A stretch of 64,000 nt of DNA, from assembly GCA_037013685.1 (NCBI GenBank), contig CM072884.1, positions 107,001,548 through 107,065,547 on the forward strand. Direction: 5' to 3'. The position numbers and the translations under genes are program-made. Below the pieces are notes generated by a model, which was not told the DNA's origin, did not search any database, and worked only from the letters and a program-made list of their open reading frames with translations. Positions 46,607 through 58,357 of this stretch are shown here, in pieces (within the stretch, counting starts at the first letter, position 1; every line of letters starts with the position of its first letter). Origin of the DNA: Acridotheres tristis (taxonomy: Eukaryota; Chordata; Aves; Passeriformes; Sturnidae).

Positions 46607-49517
46607 AACCAACCTGCCAGGTGTTGCTGCAGTTCATGACCCGAGATCCATTTTTTCCCTTCGTTCTGACTTTACGCTTTCAATATGATTTACAAAAATT
46701 GCTCATAATAAGGCTCATTCAGCAGCTGGATAATGGTTGTCAGGAGTTAAGAGACACTGTGGCATGTTTAGCACAGAAGCATATTGAGTATCTGGGTCCC
46801 AAAGCTCTGTGGTTTTTAGGTAACTTCTATTAAGGGTAGAATGTGCAAAGCTACCTATGGGGTACCAAAAGAGCATTCTTGTAAAGGATATGAGGGTTGC
46901 AAGACAGAGGAGGGACAGTAAATGGCCTCAGCAGTGAATTCACAACTGTAAATCCTGATTACAAGACTTCGAGGTCTGGGAACGGCTGTGTTAATCCTTT
47001 CCTAACCTTGGACTTAAAAACTTGAACGACCCAGCTCTTTCCCTGCCGCATCCCCTTCGGGCAGCTGTGACCTGCCTGCTGGACACTGAGCAGGGCCAGG
47101 GAGGGATGGTGACAAAGCAGCTCCCCAATCCCTTGGAAAAGCCTTTGGTGTTACCTTCACAGCCAGAGCGTGGGCGCTTGGAGCACGGTGCTTGCAAAGC
47201 CACCCCCGCGGGTGAGGGTCTCCTTCTCAGTGGGAGGGGAGCTCGATAGTTGGCAGTGGGGCTCCTTCCTCACCAACAGCCTGGTCCCCAGCAGGACCTG
47301 CCCTTTCGCTCCCCTTTTTCTTCCTGGCATCACCTCCACCACCCCTGCTCATTTTGATTTTGTTTTTTCATTTTTTATTTTAGTGGAGTTTTTAGAGTAG
47401 GAAGAAGAGGTGCTAATTTTGTGGCTAACAGGTTTTGGGTTTGCCCTTCTTTCTACCAGGCTGGCTCCATATAAGCCAGGGCAAAGTCTGTGGGCTAATT
47501 GACTTTATTTATTAGCTCTTTCAAGTCTTTAAATCACACAGGGGTTATTCGCTGTTGCTGCTGCTTTGCTGATTTGTTTGGGCCAGGGACTTTGTTTTTC
47601 TTTTTGCCTTCCTCTCAAGGGCCTCTGTAATTCTCACCTCAGGCACCAATTATGGCTCAGCAGTGCTTTTGGGCACCGTCCGAGTTTGGGAATTGCAGAG
47701 CCTTGGGAAGGGGGAGGCTGGGCAGGAGGCAGCCTCTGCAGGAGTGGGAGGTGATGCTGCGGGGAGGGAGCCGGAGGCACCGCAGAGATGAGCTCTGGGG
47801 TTTCATAACTGGAGCTGTTGGGAGGTTTGCTGTCGTAAAGGTCTCCCCGCTGAAGCTGAGCTGCATAAACTGCTGGATAATCTGTGTTAGAGGCTTTTCC
47901 TCCCCGGCAGGGGAGCTGCTGGATGCCAGCCACATGAGTGTTTCATACTTGCAAACCTCTCTACTCTGCTTCCCAAATTCAGCTGCTCTAAATTCTGCCA
48001 ATTTTGCAAACAAGAAATTGGTGAGGTTTTTTTGCATTGTTTATTACTAGCAGCATCCTCTTGGGGTTTTGGGGCTTTTTAATTGCCAAAGAGTGCAAAA
48101 AAATGTTTTATTCCTCTTGTAACAAGCAAAAACCATACTTTTAAAATCATTATTTTTTTGTTTTGATGAGTTTTTTTCCTTTTTTTCCCTGAAGTGGGAG
48201 ATTTCCATTGCAGCTGTGCCCTGAGTTATTTTCCTTTCCAGAGGGCAGAGGTTGGCTGGAGTTACCTTCCTAGAAGATGGTGTGAGTTCAGGGCACCCTG
48301 CTCAGTTACACTACCATGGAAATATCACTGGAGACCTTCTCAAAGCATCACTTGGCAGAAAGCAATGCTCTCACATCAGCTGTTTTTCCTTTCATCTTCC
48401 ACTGCGGAGTCTCTTCAGAAAATCAGGATAATTAACACAGCCTTGTCTTGTCCTGCCTAACGCTTTGCACAGTGCTCAGAGCCTTCTGCCTGACTCCTGG
48501 TTAGTGTAGGAGGGGAAAGAAGGAAGAAAGGACGACCAAATGCAAAGTTTGCCGTGCAAAAGACCTGAAATCACATCTGGGCTCCCCCACAACCCCACAG
48601 AAAGGCAGAGCCTGGCCACATCCTGGCACACAGGATGCTCAGGACCCCTCTGTTATGGAAGTCAGGTCCTGGGAGTCAAGGGATGGGATTAAGAAATCAG
48701 ATAGGATGCTCTCCACCGGGTAAGATTAGTCCCTGCCAAAGTGTTTCCTAATCCTGGGTGCAATTGAGATAATCTAAGCACAGATTAACTGGGTCCTGCT
48801 GGAGTTAAGTTCCCTGCTTCCCGTTTATTTTTGGCAGGAAGAGACTGCTGTGGCTCAGGTGCCTCACCAGACCTTTGCACAGCAGCACCACTCAGGAGAA
48901 TGGGACACACGAACTCAGTGTAGCAGATTTGCCTTGTGACAGAGATCCCAAATCCTACAGTCCTAACACAAGCTTTGTGATATGGGGTAGCATTTTGTTC
49001 CTCAGGCACCATGTCTCAGATTTCTCTAATTGCATAATACACTATCTTTTCAGTTCCAGAAATAAAAAAAAATCAAAGAAAATAAAATGCCACCACTGTA
49101 AAAAATGTTGGCCCTTAAAATGCAAGGAAAATTTCAATGTAAAACTGTCTTCAAGAAAGCCCTTCCCTCAAGCTTGTCTATGGACCACATCAGTGACTAG
49201 CTCAGGAATTATCTCCATCAGGCTTCCATAGAGCAATATTTGAAAAACTACAGGGTTTGGAGAGAAAACAATAATTCATTTCACGAGACTCCTTTCTACT
49301 TTCTCAGCTGAAGGCTTGTGTGTGGCTGGGGCTGGACGTGGGAGCTGAAGGACATTCTGTTTTCAGGATCTCCCTGCAGCAGCACCTGGATTTCTCTCAG
49401 TGAAAGCAGCAAAGGCCCGTTGGGTTTTTAAAGCTTGGAGAATATTCCTATCATTCTTAGATACTACAAAAACTGTTTTTTCAAAATAAAATAAACTCCT
49501 TGCCAAAACTTCTTAGT
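46607..49517. other. No gene recognised
   Basis: Mixed to AT-rich. Frames reach 132 codons (47652-48050 on +) and 126 codons on the opposite strand over the same interval, with no known domain. T-rich segments occur at 47360-47390 and 48060-48200. No interspersed repeats were recognised. Confidence 0.45.
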
Positions 49518-49658
49518 GAAAAGAAAAGAAAAGAAAAGAAAAGAAAAGAAAAGAAAAGAAAAGAAAAGAAAAGAAAAGAAAAGAAAAGAAAAGAAAAGAA
49601 AAGAAAAGAAAAGAAAAGAAAAGAAAAGAAAAGAAAAGAAAAGAAAAGAAAAGAAAAG
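49518..49658. repeat. (GAAAA)n pentanucleotide array, about 28 units
   Basis: A 141-base run of the GAAAA unit with no interruption visible. It is long enough to be unstable and polymorphic. The strand asymmetry (pure purine on +) could favour triplex structure. The 88-codon + frame through it is a Lys/Glu/Arg artefact. Confidence 0.97.
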
Positions 49659-49659
49659 G

Positions 49660-51190
49660 ATGTTAGAAGTTTAAACTGGTATTCCCAGACCTTTATAGTC
49701 TCTTTTCTTTTTTTTAAGATGAAACATCTAATTTTCAGTGTCTTAAACCTTTCTGGATCATTTTAAGGTAGCAAAAGCACCATGGCAATGACTCACTGCA
49801 TTTCAATACATCCAATGTAGGATGCTGTGCATTTTGGCCAAAATGTAACTTTCTCAGAGGCACACTGTGTCTGTTCACAGAAATCATACACTGGGTGTGG
49901 GATTCTCTTGGAGGTGGCAGGTCCAGCTGGCACCCATGGTGGGGGTGGGCACTGGATGCCTGGAGCACTGCTTGGATGGATCAACTCTGAGAGGAGATGC
50001 TCTGGGAGGTGTGGAGCAGCTTGGACCTCTCTTTGGAGGAGGTCTCTGCTTGGGGAGGCCAGTGGCAGGCAAGGGTGGGTGCTGACCACTCCCAGAGGAT
50101 TATCCATGCACCTCACATCTAACCTGATAAGAGCCTCATCCTCTTCACTGCCTTCTTACTGCTGGCAGCCTTCCAGGCTTGTTTTATTGCTTCTATCTTA
50201 ATTTCTCGTGGTAGCAAGCTGGCTGAGTGAGTGGGCACCTCACTGAGCCCTGTCACTATGCTGCATCCCAGAAACTTCTGCTTAGGTTTTAAAAAGAGGG
50301 ACAGGTTAAGACGATTGATTTACTTTTCCCTACAAAGGCCACCACACCACTAGACTGCAAGATGATTGATCAACTGACCTTTATTCCCATTTACTGCCCT
50401 TCCCAGAAATGTGTCGCACCCGTGTGCTGCAGACACTTCTGATAGGATCAAACAGGCAGCTCAGGTGCTGCACACCTCAGAATTTGCAGCGTCTTTAAGC
50501 AGCCCCTGGAGTGAAGGGCTGGGATCAGACACACACTGTCACCACAGTGCTCTGCAGCCCTGGCAGCCACCCGTGTGCCAGCCTCAGCATCCCGAACACA
50601 GAGCAGCTGCAGGCAGCAGCCAGGATTGCTGCTGTCCCTGCCATCCTGCTTCCTTTAGGTGCATGCTTCCCTTCTCCAGTGTCTGGTGGGATGAAGCAGA
50701 GGGCATCCAATCCTGGAGAAAAAGAAAAAAAAAAAAAAAAAAAGCGAGTTTCCCAGGCAGCGGCGCCTTTCCGCCCTTGGGGAGAGCAGCGCCGTGGAGC
50801 GTGCTTATTAAGCAGACAGTCCTGAAGGACACTTTAAAATAAATTAAGAGGGCTGTTCCGCTCCTGCAGCTGATTACAGGCATGCCTGTTTTGTTGTTTG
50901 GTTTGGTTTTTATTTTTTTTTTCCCAGAGAGTGGAAAAGAACGCTTGGAAAAAATTCTCTAATTTTCCCTTTTTGCCAGAGCAGGCCTCTGTGTAATAAC
51001 AAAACCACAGTGCTCGCCACTCGCTGCTCTCTTTGGGACACCCAGGCTAAGAGAAAGCACATAAATCTGCTGGAGGCCTGGGGCCAGCACACAGCTGTCC
51101 TGACATGCTATCCACCCCCTGCCTCCCCGCCATGGCTTTAGCATCCGAAACGCAGGAGACATGCAGATCTGGAGGTAAGCCCTGGTGGGA
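49660..51190. other. No gene recognised
   Basis: Contains a HOX/PBX-type TGATTGAT at 50363-50370 and an interrupted 25-base A-rich run at 50719-50743. The 143- and 124-codon + frames show no domain. The Lys-run frame at 50411-50842 simply reads through the A run. Confidence 0.4.
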
Positions 51191-51199
51191 AGGAATCCT

Positions 51200-51900
51200 G
51201 CAGGTCATCAGCTAAGCATTTCAGCCCAGAGCAGATCTCTCATAAGCCACTTTTTGGAGATAAGCTTATCTAGACCCGACAGCTGAATTTAACCCTGAAC
51301 TCTTGATCTTGATTTTTAGCCTCTGCAAGCCAATAGGTTTCCTTGAAATTATACACACTGGATTTCAGTTCGCTCGCTACAATGGCTCCACTGCTCCCTT
51401 AAAAGAGACCTGCACGGCTGTGCATGACAGCATCATCCAGTAATGCCCTTGGTTTCACAGCCAGCCCTGTGAGTTAGACAGGCTCCCAGCCGGGCAAAGC
51501 CTTCGATTAATGTCAGTGGGGCTCCAGCGGGAGAGGAGTCGGGATTTTACACTTCCAGTGATAACACATTTGAAGGTAATATTGCACAGGAGTGGATTAT
51601 CACCCCGGCACTTTGCTGTGTGGGTTTTGGGAAATTTGTTTTCATTGCATGGAAGCAGCTAGAAACGCTCTCTCTCGCTGCATGAAAAATGCGCTTGGTA
51701 ATGGTCCCTCTATTGCTGGACAAGCTGCCTGCGCTGGGGCTGTCAGCGCCGTGACAGACTAGCCAGGAAGGGGCTCGCTAATCAGTTTTCCCAGCACCAC
51801 ACCAGCATCTGCTACATGCGATCAAGGAAATTGAGGAACCTCGATGTTTTTGCGATATTGCTTAGTTGGCCATGAAATATGGGTGGTTCCGAGAGGGACA
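51200..51900. promoter_or_regulatory. CNE-like block containing a GATA palindrome
   Basis: A 700-base repeat-free block with no long open frame. It has retained CpGs (GACCCGACAG, TTCGCTCGCTAC, CTTCGATTAATG, CATGCGATC, TTGCGATATTGC) mixed with AT-rich factor-like words. Long tracts with no frame over 60 codons and no repeats are the signature of conserved non-coding DNA in compact bird genomes. Inferred regulatory. Confidence 0.35.
51258..51271. promoter_or_regulatory. Perfect 14-bp palindrome AGATAAGCTTATCT
   Basis: AGATAAGCTTATCT equals its own reverse complement and holds two divergent AGATAA GATA-factor sites with no spacer. It is embedded in the CNE-like block at 51200-51900. GATA proteins bind AGATAA, but the half-site arrangement differs from that at 13576 because here the sites point the other way. 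Binding inferred. Confidence 0.35.
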
Positions 51901-53000
51901 GCTTGTTTCTCCCTCACGAAGATAAAGCAACTTTAGCTAACGATGAAGCATTGCTGCACAATGAAGCCAGCTAATAGCGGCGCTCTGATGAGAGCAGACA
52001 CACAGCAGCACCCCGGCAGGAGGGAGGGGAGAGGAGGGGAGGGAGGCATAAACAGCTTTGCAACTAAGACATTATTAATATGCTTGAACTACAGAGGGCA
52101 GAAGGGATTTCTTTTCTCCTCTTTCACTCCAAAAGCAATATTCTGAAAATGTCTGGGTTCCCGCATTAAGCCAAGAAATTAAATTCTTAGAAGTTTAACC
52201 GTGTGTTTTCTAGCTCGATTTTAATTTGCTAGCACATAAGACAAGTCTTCCTAGGCAAGGCGGCTGTCTAGAATCTGGTTGAGGAAGCCACTCTCCCGGC
52301 CCAGAGGTGGATAAACAGTATTTGAACAGAGCCAAAGTCCCACTTCTGGAAGTTATTTGGGGCTGTATTTGCCCACATCACTCCTGACAGTAGGGTCTGA
52401 GCTCTGCAGGCTCTCTATCACTTCTGAAAATGTGCCTTCTTCATGTACCTAAAGAGGTCTTTTAGCTCTCCCCTGTTTAAATCTGTGACATTTGCCACAG
52501 AACAAAAATCTCACGGGGTCAGTGTGAAGCGGCATGACTTCGGGGGGATTCTCAGAGACCAAAAGGCTCACAGCAGGTGAGGGCCAGGCCCTTCTGCCTC
52601 GACTCGGGGCAGATATTCCCACTCCCACGCATGCCCCCAGCCCGCCTCCGCAAGGGCAGCACCCAGTTCACACGCAGCTTTTCCCGGCCAAAGTGCTTTC
52701 TCAGTTTTCTTTTGGCAAGGCAGCTGTGGTAGCAAAGACAGAGGAATTTGTTTCCTTCCTCCCCTCCCTCCCCGGCATTTTTCCTAAGGGTAAGAAACAA
52801 TAATCCCAGAGCCTGCCTATGCCGCTCCTTCCTCCCCATCCAGCTCGGCGCTGGGGGAGTCACTGCCCTGCATCACTGGGGCTGGATGTAGGGACAGTGC
52901 TCCCAAGGCTGGCGTGGCAGAGTACGGCACTTGGGCGGCTCAGAAGGGCAGGACCAGTCTGGTTTTGTGGCCTTTGTGAGATTTTCAGACCAACTGCAGC
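51901..53000. other. No gene recognised
   Basis: Mixed composition. A purine-rich GGA/GGGA segment lies at about 52018-52045. Short frames up to 103 codons are unrecognised. Parts of 52150-52300 are AT-rich and could be extensions of the neighbouring CNE-like block. Confidence 0.4.
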
Positions 53001-54080
53001 CCTTTCAGTTGAGATCCACGGCAAAAAGTGCAAACCTGTTCCTGGGACCGAACTGCATAAACCCTTTTTATGTAACAGCCCTGTGAAATAAGCGGCAGCC
53101 GGGGATTTATGCTGTCTTTGAAGTAAATTGCATCCCGGTGCACTATAGCATGAAAGTTAAGATTTACCATTCCCGGGACACTAAAGACCCCGGTGGAAGC
53201 CGGGGAATAAATAGCGCTGCGCTCTCCTCGCTGCCTTCTGCTGCGCCACTGGGCTCCACAGACCTTCCTCCCCTCTCCGCCCCTGCTTCTACTCGCATTG
53301 TGTCGGGGAAGCAAATTGGTCACATCTGCATCCGGCCAGGGAGGAACAAATGTGCTGGCTAGGCAGCGAGGCGCTTTCTGAGCGGGGATACCTCAAAGTG
53401 AAATGAAAGGCTGGCCATCAAAGGTAGAAAACAGACCCGCGGATGAAAGGCTTTCTTTGCTTAGCTTTGGTAAGGCTACTAGGTATTAATAAAATAATAA
53501 AATAAAATTTTTTAAAAAGGCACAAGAAAACTGGGGCATCCAGAGCAGCACGTTTTTTTCCCCTCCCCTTTTCCTTTACTCATCCCTCTGTCATCAGCGG
53601 AGGGGAGGGATCGGCGTCCCCCCCATGCTGCGGCAAGGACTGTTTATCTTCACTCCTCAGGACGCTGCCATTAGCAGGGCTTCAATGTGTCGTGATGCTT
53701 CATCATTAGCTGGAGGTGCTTGATCTGGCTGGAGAATAAATGAGCCGTTCCCCCCATAGAAACCCTCGTGTTTCGTAGCCAGCTGAGCAAATATTTTGAA
53801 ATATTCCAGCCCTGCGATTTCAGTGGTCAGATAAAAACAAAGGGGGATCTGATACAAAAGAGTTGAATTCTTCCGTTTGCTCTCCAGCAACCCCACCGAA
53901 GTCGGCAGTGGTAATGGGGAACCGCGGTCTGCACAGCAGGGAAGCTCATGCCTAAGTCCCATGGAAAATCCCTGTGGTCTTTACAGTTAATCATGCCCTG
54001 TTAATCATGTCCAGAGGTGGACGAGTGCTCAACTGATGCGCTGAATCATGACATACAGGCAATTACCCTAAATCAGAGCC
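53000..54080. promoter_or_regulatory. CNE-like cluster with CpG-rich centre
   Basis: Repeat-free segments at 53030-53230 and 53640-54070 contain retained CpGs and AT-rich words (TTAATCATG appears twice at about 53987-54010). A locally CpG-containing centre lies at 53200-53400. An A/T-rich low-complexity run is at 53485-53520. Frames here (112 codons at 52985-53323 on -) lack known domains. Inferred regulatory, with approximate bounds. Confidence 0.25.
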
Positions 54081-55140
54081 GTGTCTTCCAGTCCCAAAAG
54101 GCTCCATTACACTTCACCAACTCCTGAAGGGAAGGCAAAAACCCCAAGAGGCCGGACAGCAGAGGAGGAAGGAAGAAACAACCAGGTGTTCCTCTGACAC
54201 CTCTCCAGTACTTTTCTAACCTCATGAAAAGTTCTGGCAGCTCTTTAAATTCAGGCTATGGAGATTTACAGCTCCAGACCCTGCGGGCAGCTTGCTGCAT
54301 TTACTCTGGGTTCCTCCCAGCTGGCTGGCTCAAAACCCACTGACAAGGTTCCACAGACAAGTTTCAAGGTTTCAGAGGCTGAGACTTATGGGCCGGGCAG
54401 TGTTTGGCCTCCTCCTTCTCTCTGACTATAAATTTGTCTTCTCCTCTTCTGAGTGTCCTGGCCCCCTGCTCAGGCACTCGGCTGAAGCAAAGCCCTCTTG
54501 CCAGCCTTTCACCAGCCTTTCATTCAGTGTGGCAGTGGGATGCTTTCCCATGCACACTGATGGATATCCCGAAGAAGTTGCTGCCTGCTGGGAGTAGCTA
54601 CCCTTGCCCTGCATCACTGCCAATGGCTGGGGCAGCCACTGACACTCTGGGTCCCAGGGTATCCCAGCTCTGCTCACCCAGCATCCGTGAGGAAAGGGCC
54701 CTTGGGGAAGGATGCCTGTTAGCTGCAGCATCTCTCCTGCTGGTCAGGCTCCCATGGCTGCGCAGCCGAGCCCTGGGAAAGCCGGGTTTGTCTGCCCAGG
54801 GACGGCAGTGTTTCCATGGCCTCCGGGCATTTAACTCAGCAGGATCTCCTGCTGTGCAGCTCTGTGATTGGAAGCATTTCCCAGCTTGCTAGGAAAAGAA
54901 AAATACCCAAAATGGGAGCCTTTGTGGGGAGAAGACACAATGCTGGAGTGGGTGGATCGATGTCTGGGCAAAGGAAAAGCAGAGCCCTTCCCGTGCTAGA
55001 GACAATCTCTAAAATAGGTGCTCCTCTCCCAGGAACAGGTTTGGCACTCATTTACAGGACTAGAATATTATCACACATTCAGATACAACTTAAGCCCTAT
55101 TTTTCATGTGTGCACAGAGGGAAAGGAAAGGCAGGGGGAG
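54081..55140. other. No gene recognised
   Basis: GC-moderate sequence. The 162-codon + frame (54404-54892) overlaps 101- and 119-codon frames in other registers. None shows a domain or signal peptide I recognise. Confidence 0.4.
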
Positions 55141-55440
55141 GGCCTGCATATTCTTTTTTAGGAGCCAAAGACTAATGTGCCCAGCAAAGCAAAATTAACC
55201 CAAATACCATGATTATGCAGAAAAATATCTGCCAGAGAATGTCGTTTCACCAGCGACATCCTGCAGTTTTCCACCAGCGAGAGTTCGAGAGGTGGCGTGG
55301 TAACAGAGTACATCAGGGCAGGCATTTGACTGGAAGCATTAAATACCTCGGAAAGGTGAATGGCCAAGGTCTTCCCAATAATTAAAATGTGTGCAGTCTT
55401 CATAGACCAAGGAAGGGACAGAGCTATTGTTTAAACAGGT
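55140..55440. promoter_or_regulatory. CNE-like block, open for 81 codons on -
   Basis: Repeat-free block with retained CpGs and AT-rich words (CAAAATTAACCC, AATAATTAAAATG). It is also open from an ATG at 55403 down to 55158 on the minus strand for 81 codons. The translation is compositionally balanced but matches no family I know. I favour conserved non-coding DNA. A short coding exon is the alternative and would show synonymous-site bias in an alignment. Confidence 0.3.
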
Positions 55441-57785
55441 AATTAGAGCTGTATTTTAAGCAAACTCGAGGTGGTAGCAAGCTCCCTCAGATGGGGAGAG
55501 CAGCACTCCTGCTCCTGATTCCAGCACGAGTAACTATTGCCCCCCCAGCCTGCTGCCAGAGACAGCCACGGTGTTCCCAGCCCCACTCCCTGGTGACTGC
55601 GGCTGGTTGGGAAAAAAATCCCATTTGATTTAACATTTTTCACTCCCTGTCTCCTTCCTTTTGCGTTCAGGTTCAAGAGAATTGGCTGAGCCACTTTTTT
55701 TTTATTAGAGCAGCAGCAGGGAAAAAAAATGGGACCCAGTCAAGCCCCAAGGGAAGGGAGGAAATAGCATGAGCCAGCGCTCTGTTCTCTCACACAGACA
55801 CACACACAGCCACTCTCCCCATCCACTCAGGAACAGAGGGCAGACATCTGGTGGAGCTGGCACAGAGGCAAAATCAGACACCCCCACCCCACAACCCAGC
55901 TCCATGAGACTATAAAGTCTCCTTAACTGGCCAAATGTGGATGAGTCCCAGAGATGTGCCATAATCTCTTTCTGAACAGCCAAGGATGCACATTCTTCTG
56001 CTGGGGGGTCCTCACTGGAACTACTCAGGGAATGACCCAAACCCTCCCCATGCTAAGGAAGACAGGAATCCACACTCCCTCCACCCTGCCTCCTACAAAG
56101 GACTAATCCCTGCCTCACCTCCCTCTGGCTGCTGACTCCTGATCAGGTTTCCACACTGGCTGGGAGGGAATTACCAGCTTCTTATTAACCCCCTATACGC
56201 AAAGCTAGAGGAAACAATCAGACCTGGGGAAAGGCAAGGAGGCGCCTTTGCACCAGCAACACAACCTTCCATAAAAAAATATTTAAGGGCTGGACACCAG
56301 CCATGAGGAAACGAGCATTCAAAGAATGGCACTCGGCTGCTTGGCTTTGCTGCCCACATTAGCTTGGCTGCTCTGACAAGTCAAAAAAACCGGCCTGAAT
56401 CAAAACACTTCAAACTGCAAAGGGCGTTGGGAACAGCAAGGTGAGGGCACACAATGCCCTGACACAGAGCAGGGTGAGGAGAAAGCCCCTGGAGGGCAAT
56501 GAGCAGATGATGTCTGGGAATAGCCTATGAAGATGTACTGGCCATAGCCACAGCCTTACAGCCTGGTCTGTCTGCAGCCCAGCTTCTGAATACTGCATAC
56601 CCTTCCTGAGTTTCGTGTGGGAAACCCATGCAGAATTTTTCCTCTGTGTTTTGCTCCAGAGTATTGCTCCAGAGGAGAAGACTGATGCCAAGGAGTGTGG
56701 AAAGACCAGCCTGTTTTGAACCTGGCATTTCTCACCCCCTGGGAGACAAGGCACAACACAATGAAGGACATCCTTACCCCTTAAACAAGTCACCGCACTC
56801 AGTCACCTCTTTGACAGTCAAGGAAGGTTTTGGCCAGTTCCCTGAAGTAGATTTGCTTGCTTAGATTTTTTCATAAATGCCAGGTTAACTTATAATAATG
56901 ACAATACCTGCAACATGCAGACATCTTTCTATTTTCCATACCATACATATCTTGAACAAACTTCAGTACCTTTATAAACTTCCTATAAATCATTATTACC
57001 ACACCCAGCAAAACAACTATGCTAATTCATGTCCCTCTTTTGTAAAAGCTATGTGTTAGGGACAACCTAGTAGGATGACCTAGTAACATGACTGTAGGAT
57101 GTTAAAAAAAATTAGTCCCTAGTCTTATTTATCTCTGGATAAGAAAATAAGTCTAGGGAGCAGAAAGGTATTAAAACTTCAAACAGGCTTAGGGACATGA
57201 AGGCCTCCACTCAGAGACACATTATGAATTCAAGCAGCATGGCTATTGACTGCTTTATCCCAAAACAGAGTAAGTACAACCAAAATGCAATCAGTACAGG
57301 TTTTTTTCCACTTTCCTTGAAAGTGTGGGAAAGAAGATGAGTGAGAGAGTCACTGCTGGTTTCGACTGCCCACACAGTGCTGCATGAGCTACAAAGATAA
57401 TCTCTGTATCTTGCGTGTCTTGGGATATCAGGAGGTTTTGTTGCAGCCCCAGTTCTCGGAGTCCTGATAACGTGAAACTTGCTGCTCATTGGCTTCTCTA
57501 GCCTTACTTTCTCGAGAAAGCTGTTAAAATGTTAAAGATGGAGGGAAAGCAGGGGGGAATACCAATCTTCGTGGTCTTTTAAGAGCAATTAAGGTCAGAT
57601 TTACTATCCTCCATGCCTGGAAGGGCTCAGCACTGCTCCCCAGCCAGGGATGCTGTTCAGGGTTCCGGCAGGACTCACGATATCACTTGGAGCCCACAGC
57701 ACTCCGGTTGTTCCCACTACCAGAAGCAGGAGAGGATTCACGGTTAGCCCAGGTCGGATGCATTTTTCCCTCCTGACTCTTGACT
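55441..57785. other. No gene recognised
   Basis: Mixed composition. Contains a short CA-rich run near 55790-55810 and an AT-rich stretch at 56870-57190. Frames up to 127 codons (56410-56793 on -) are unrecognised. No transposable element was seen. Confidence 0.45.
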
Positions 57786-57794
57786 AAAACATCC

Positions 57795-57970
57795 CTTCGG
57801 GAGCTGTCTTGCAGCTGTCGGTGTGTCTGTCTGCGGCTGTCGGGGGTCTCTCCCCGAGCTCGGGAGCCGCGGGCTGAGCACACGGGCGGAGGGGAGAGGA
57901 GTTTCATGGGTCGCATCACTCGAGCATCTCGCAGCTCTGCCCCAGCATGGCCGGGCACACCCTGGGCTTT
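57795..57970. promoter_or_regulatory. CpG-rich patch
   Basis: About a dozen CpGs in 175 bases by eye, including CCCCGAGCTCGGGAGCCGCG (palindromic CCCGAGCTCGGG core) and CATCACTCGAGCATCTCGCA. It precedes a T-rich tract and a GGA repeat. It may be a small orphan island or a minimal promoter. No exon was recognised. Confidence 0.35.
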
Positions 57971-58097
57971 TCCCAGGAGAGGGGCCAGCCTTGGGCAGCA
58001 CGGAGCGAAACAGCTCCATCCCCTGACCTCCACCATGGTCTGACTTTTAAACAGCTCAGAGCGCAGCAGTCCCGGTGACTCATACTGCGAAACTGGG

Positions 58098-58152
58098 GCT
58101 CTTTTTTTCTTTTTTCTTTTTTTTTTTCCTTCTTTTTATTTTTTTTTTTAAG
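58098..58152. repeat. Interrupted poly-T tract
   Basis: About 55 bases of T runs with single C interruptions and an A near 58139. Low complexity, with a frame of Lys residues on the opposite strand that is an artefact. A 7-bp inverted repeat (GCGGCTC at 58160-58166, GAGCCGC at 58186-58192) lies just to the right and could form a small stem. Confidence 0.9.
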
Positions 58153-58297
58153 TAGGAGCGCGGCTCCATCAGTCAATTACTTGAAGAGCCGCTCTAATTT
58201 GGCACCCAATTGTTTCCCCAGCTGCCGCTGCGTCTGATCTCCGCTGTGGGCGGCAGGAGCAGGCTGCCTGAGCAAGGGAAGGAGCCCAGGAGCCCGA

Positions 58298-58314
58298 GGG
58301 AGGAGGAGGAGGAA

Positions 58315-58350
<36 letters not shown>

Positions 58351-58357
58351 AAGGAGG
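58298..58357. repeat. (GGA)n / (GAA) trinucleotide tract followed by short (CAG)n
   Basis: Sixty bases of GGA units with occasional GAA variants, continuing as GCAGCAGCAGCAGCGGCAG at about 58355-58373. GGA repeats are known to form G-tetrad structures. The tract gives a poly-Glu frame on + (58210-58398) and a poly-Ser frame on - (58194-58571). Both are repeat artefacts, although a genuine acidic tract cannot be formally excluded. Confidence 0.95.

Noticed and set aside
46586..46850. Poly-T run read on - as the poly(A) tail of a retrocopy
   Set aside because: No AATAAA at the expected distance, no recognisable parent gene, and no target-site duplication visible.
49500..49766. Lys/Glu/Arg-repeat protein
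   Set aside because: Pure translation of the (GAAAA)n microsatellite.
50719..50743. A-rich run as a retrocopy or SINE tail
   Set aside because: The upstream sequence matches no SINE or gene I know and lacks a poly(A) signal.
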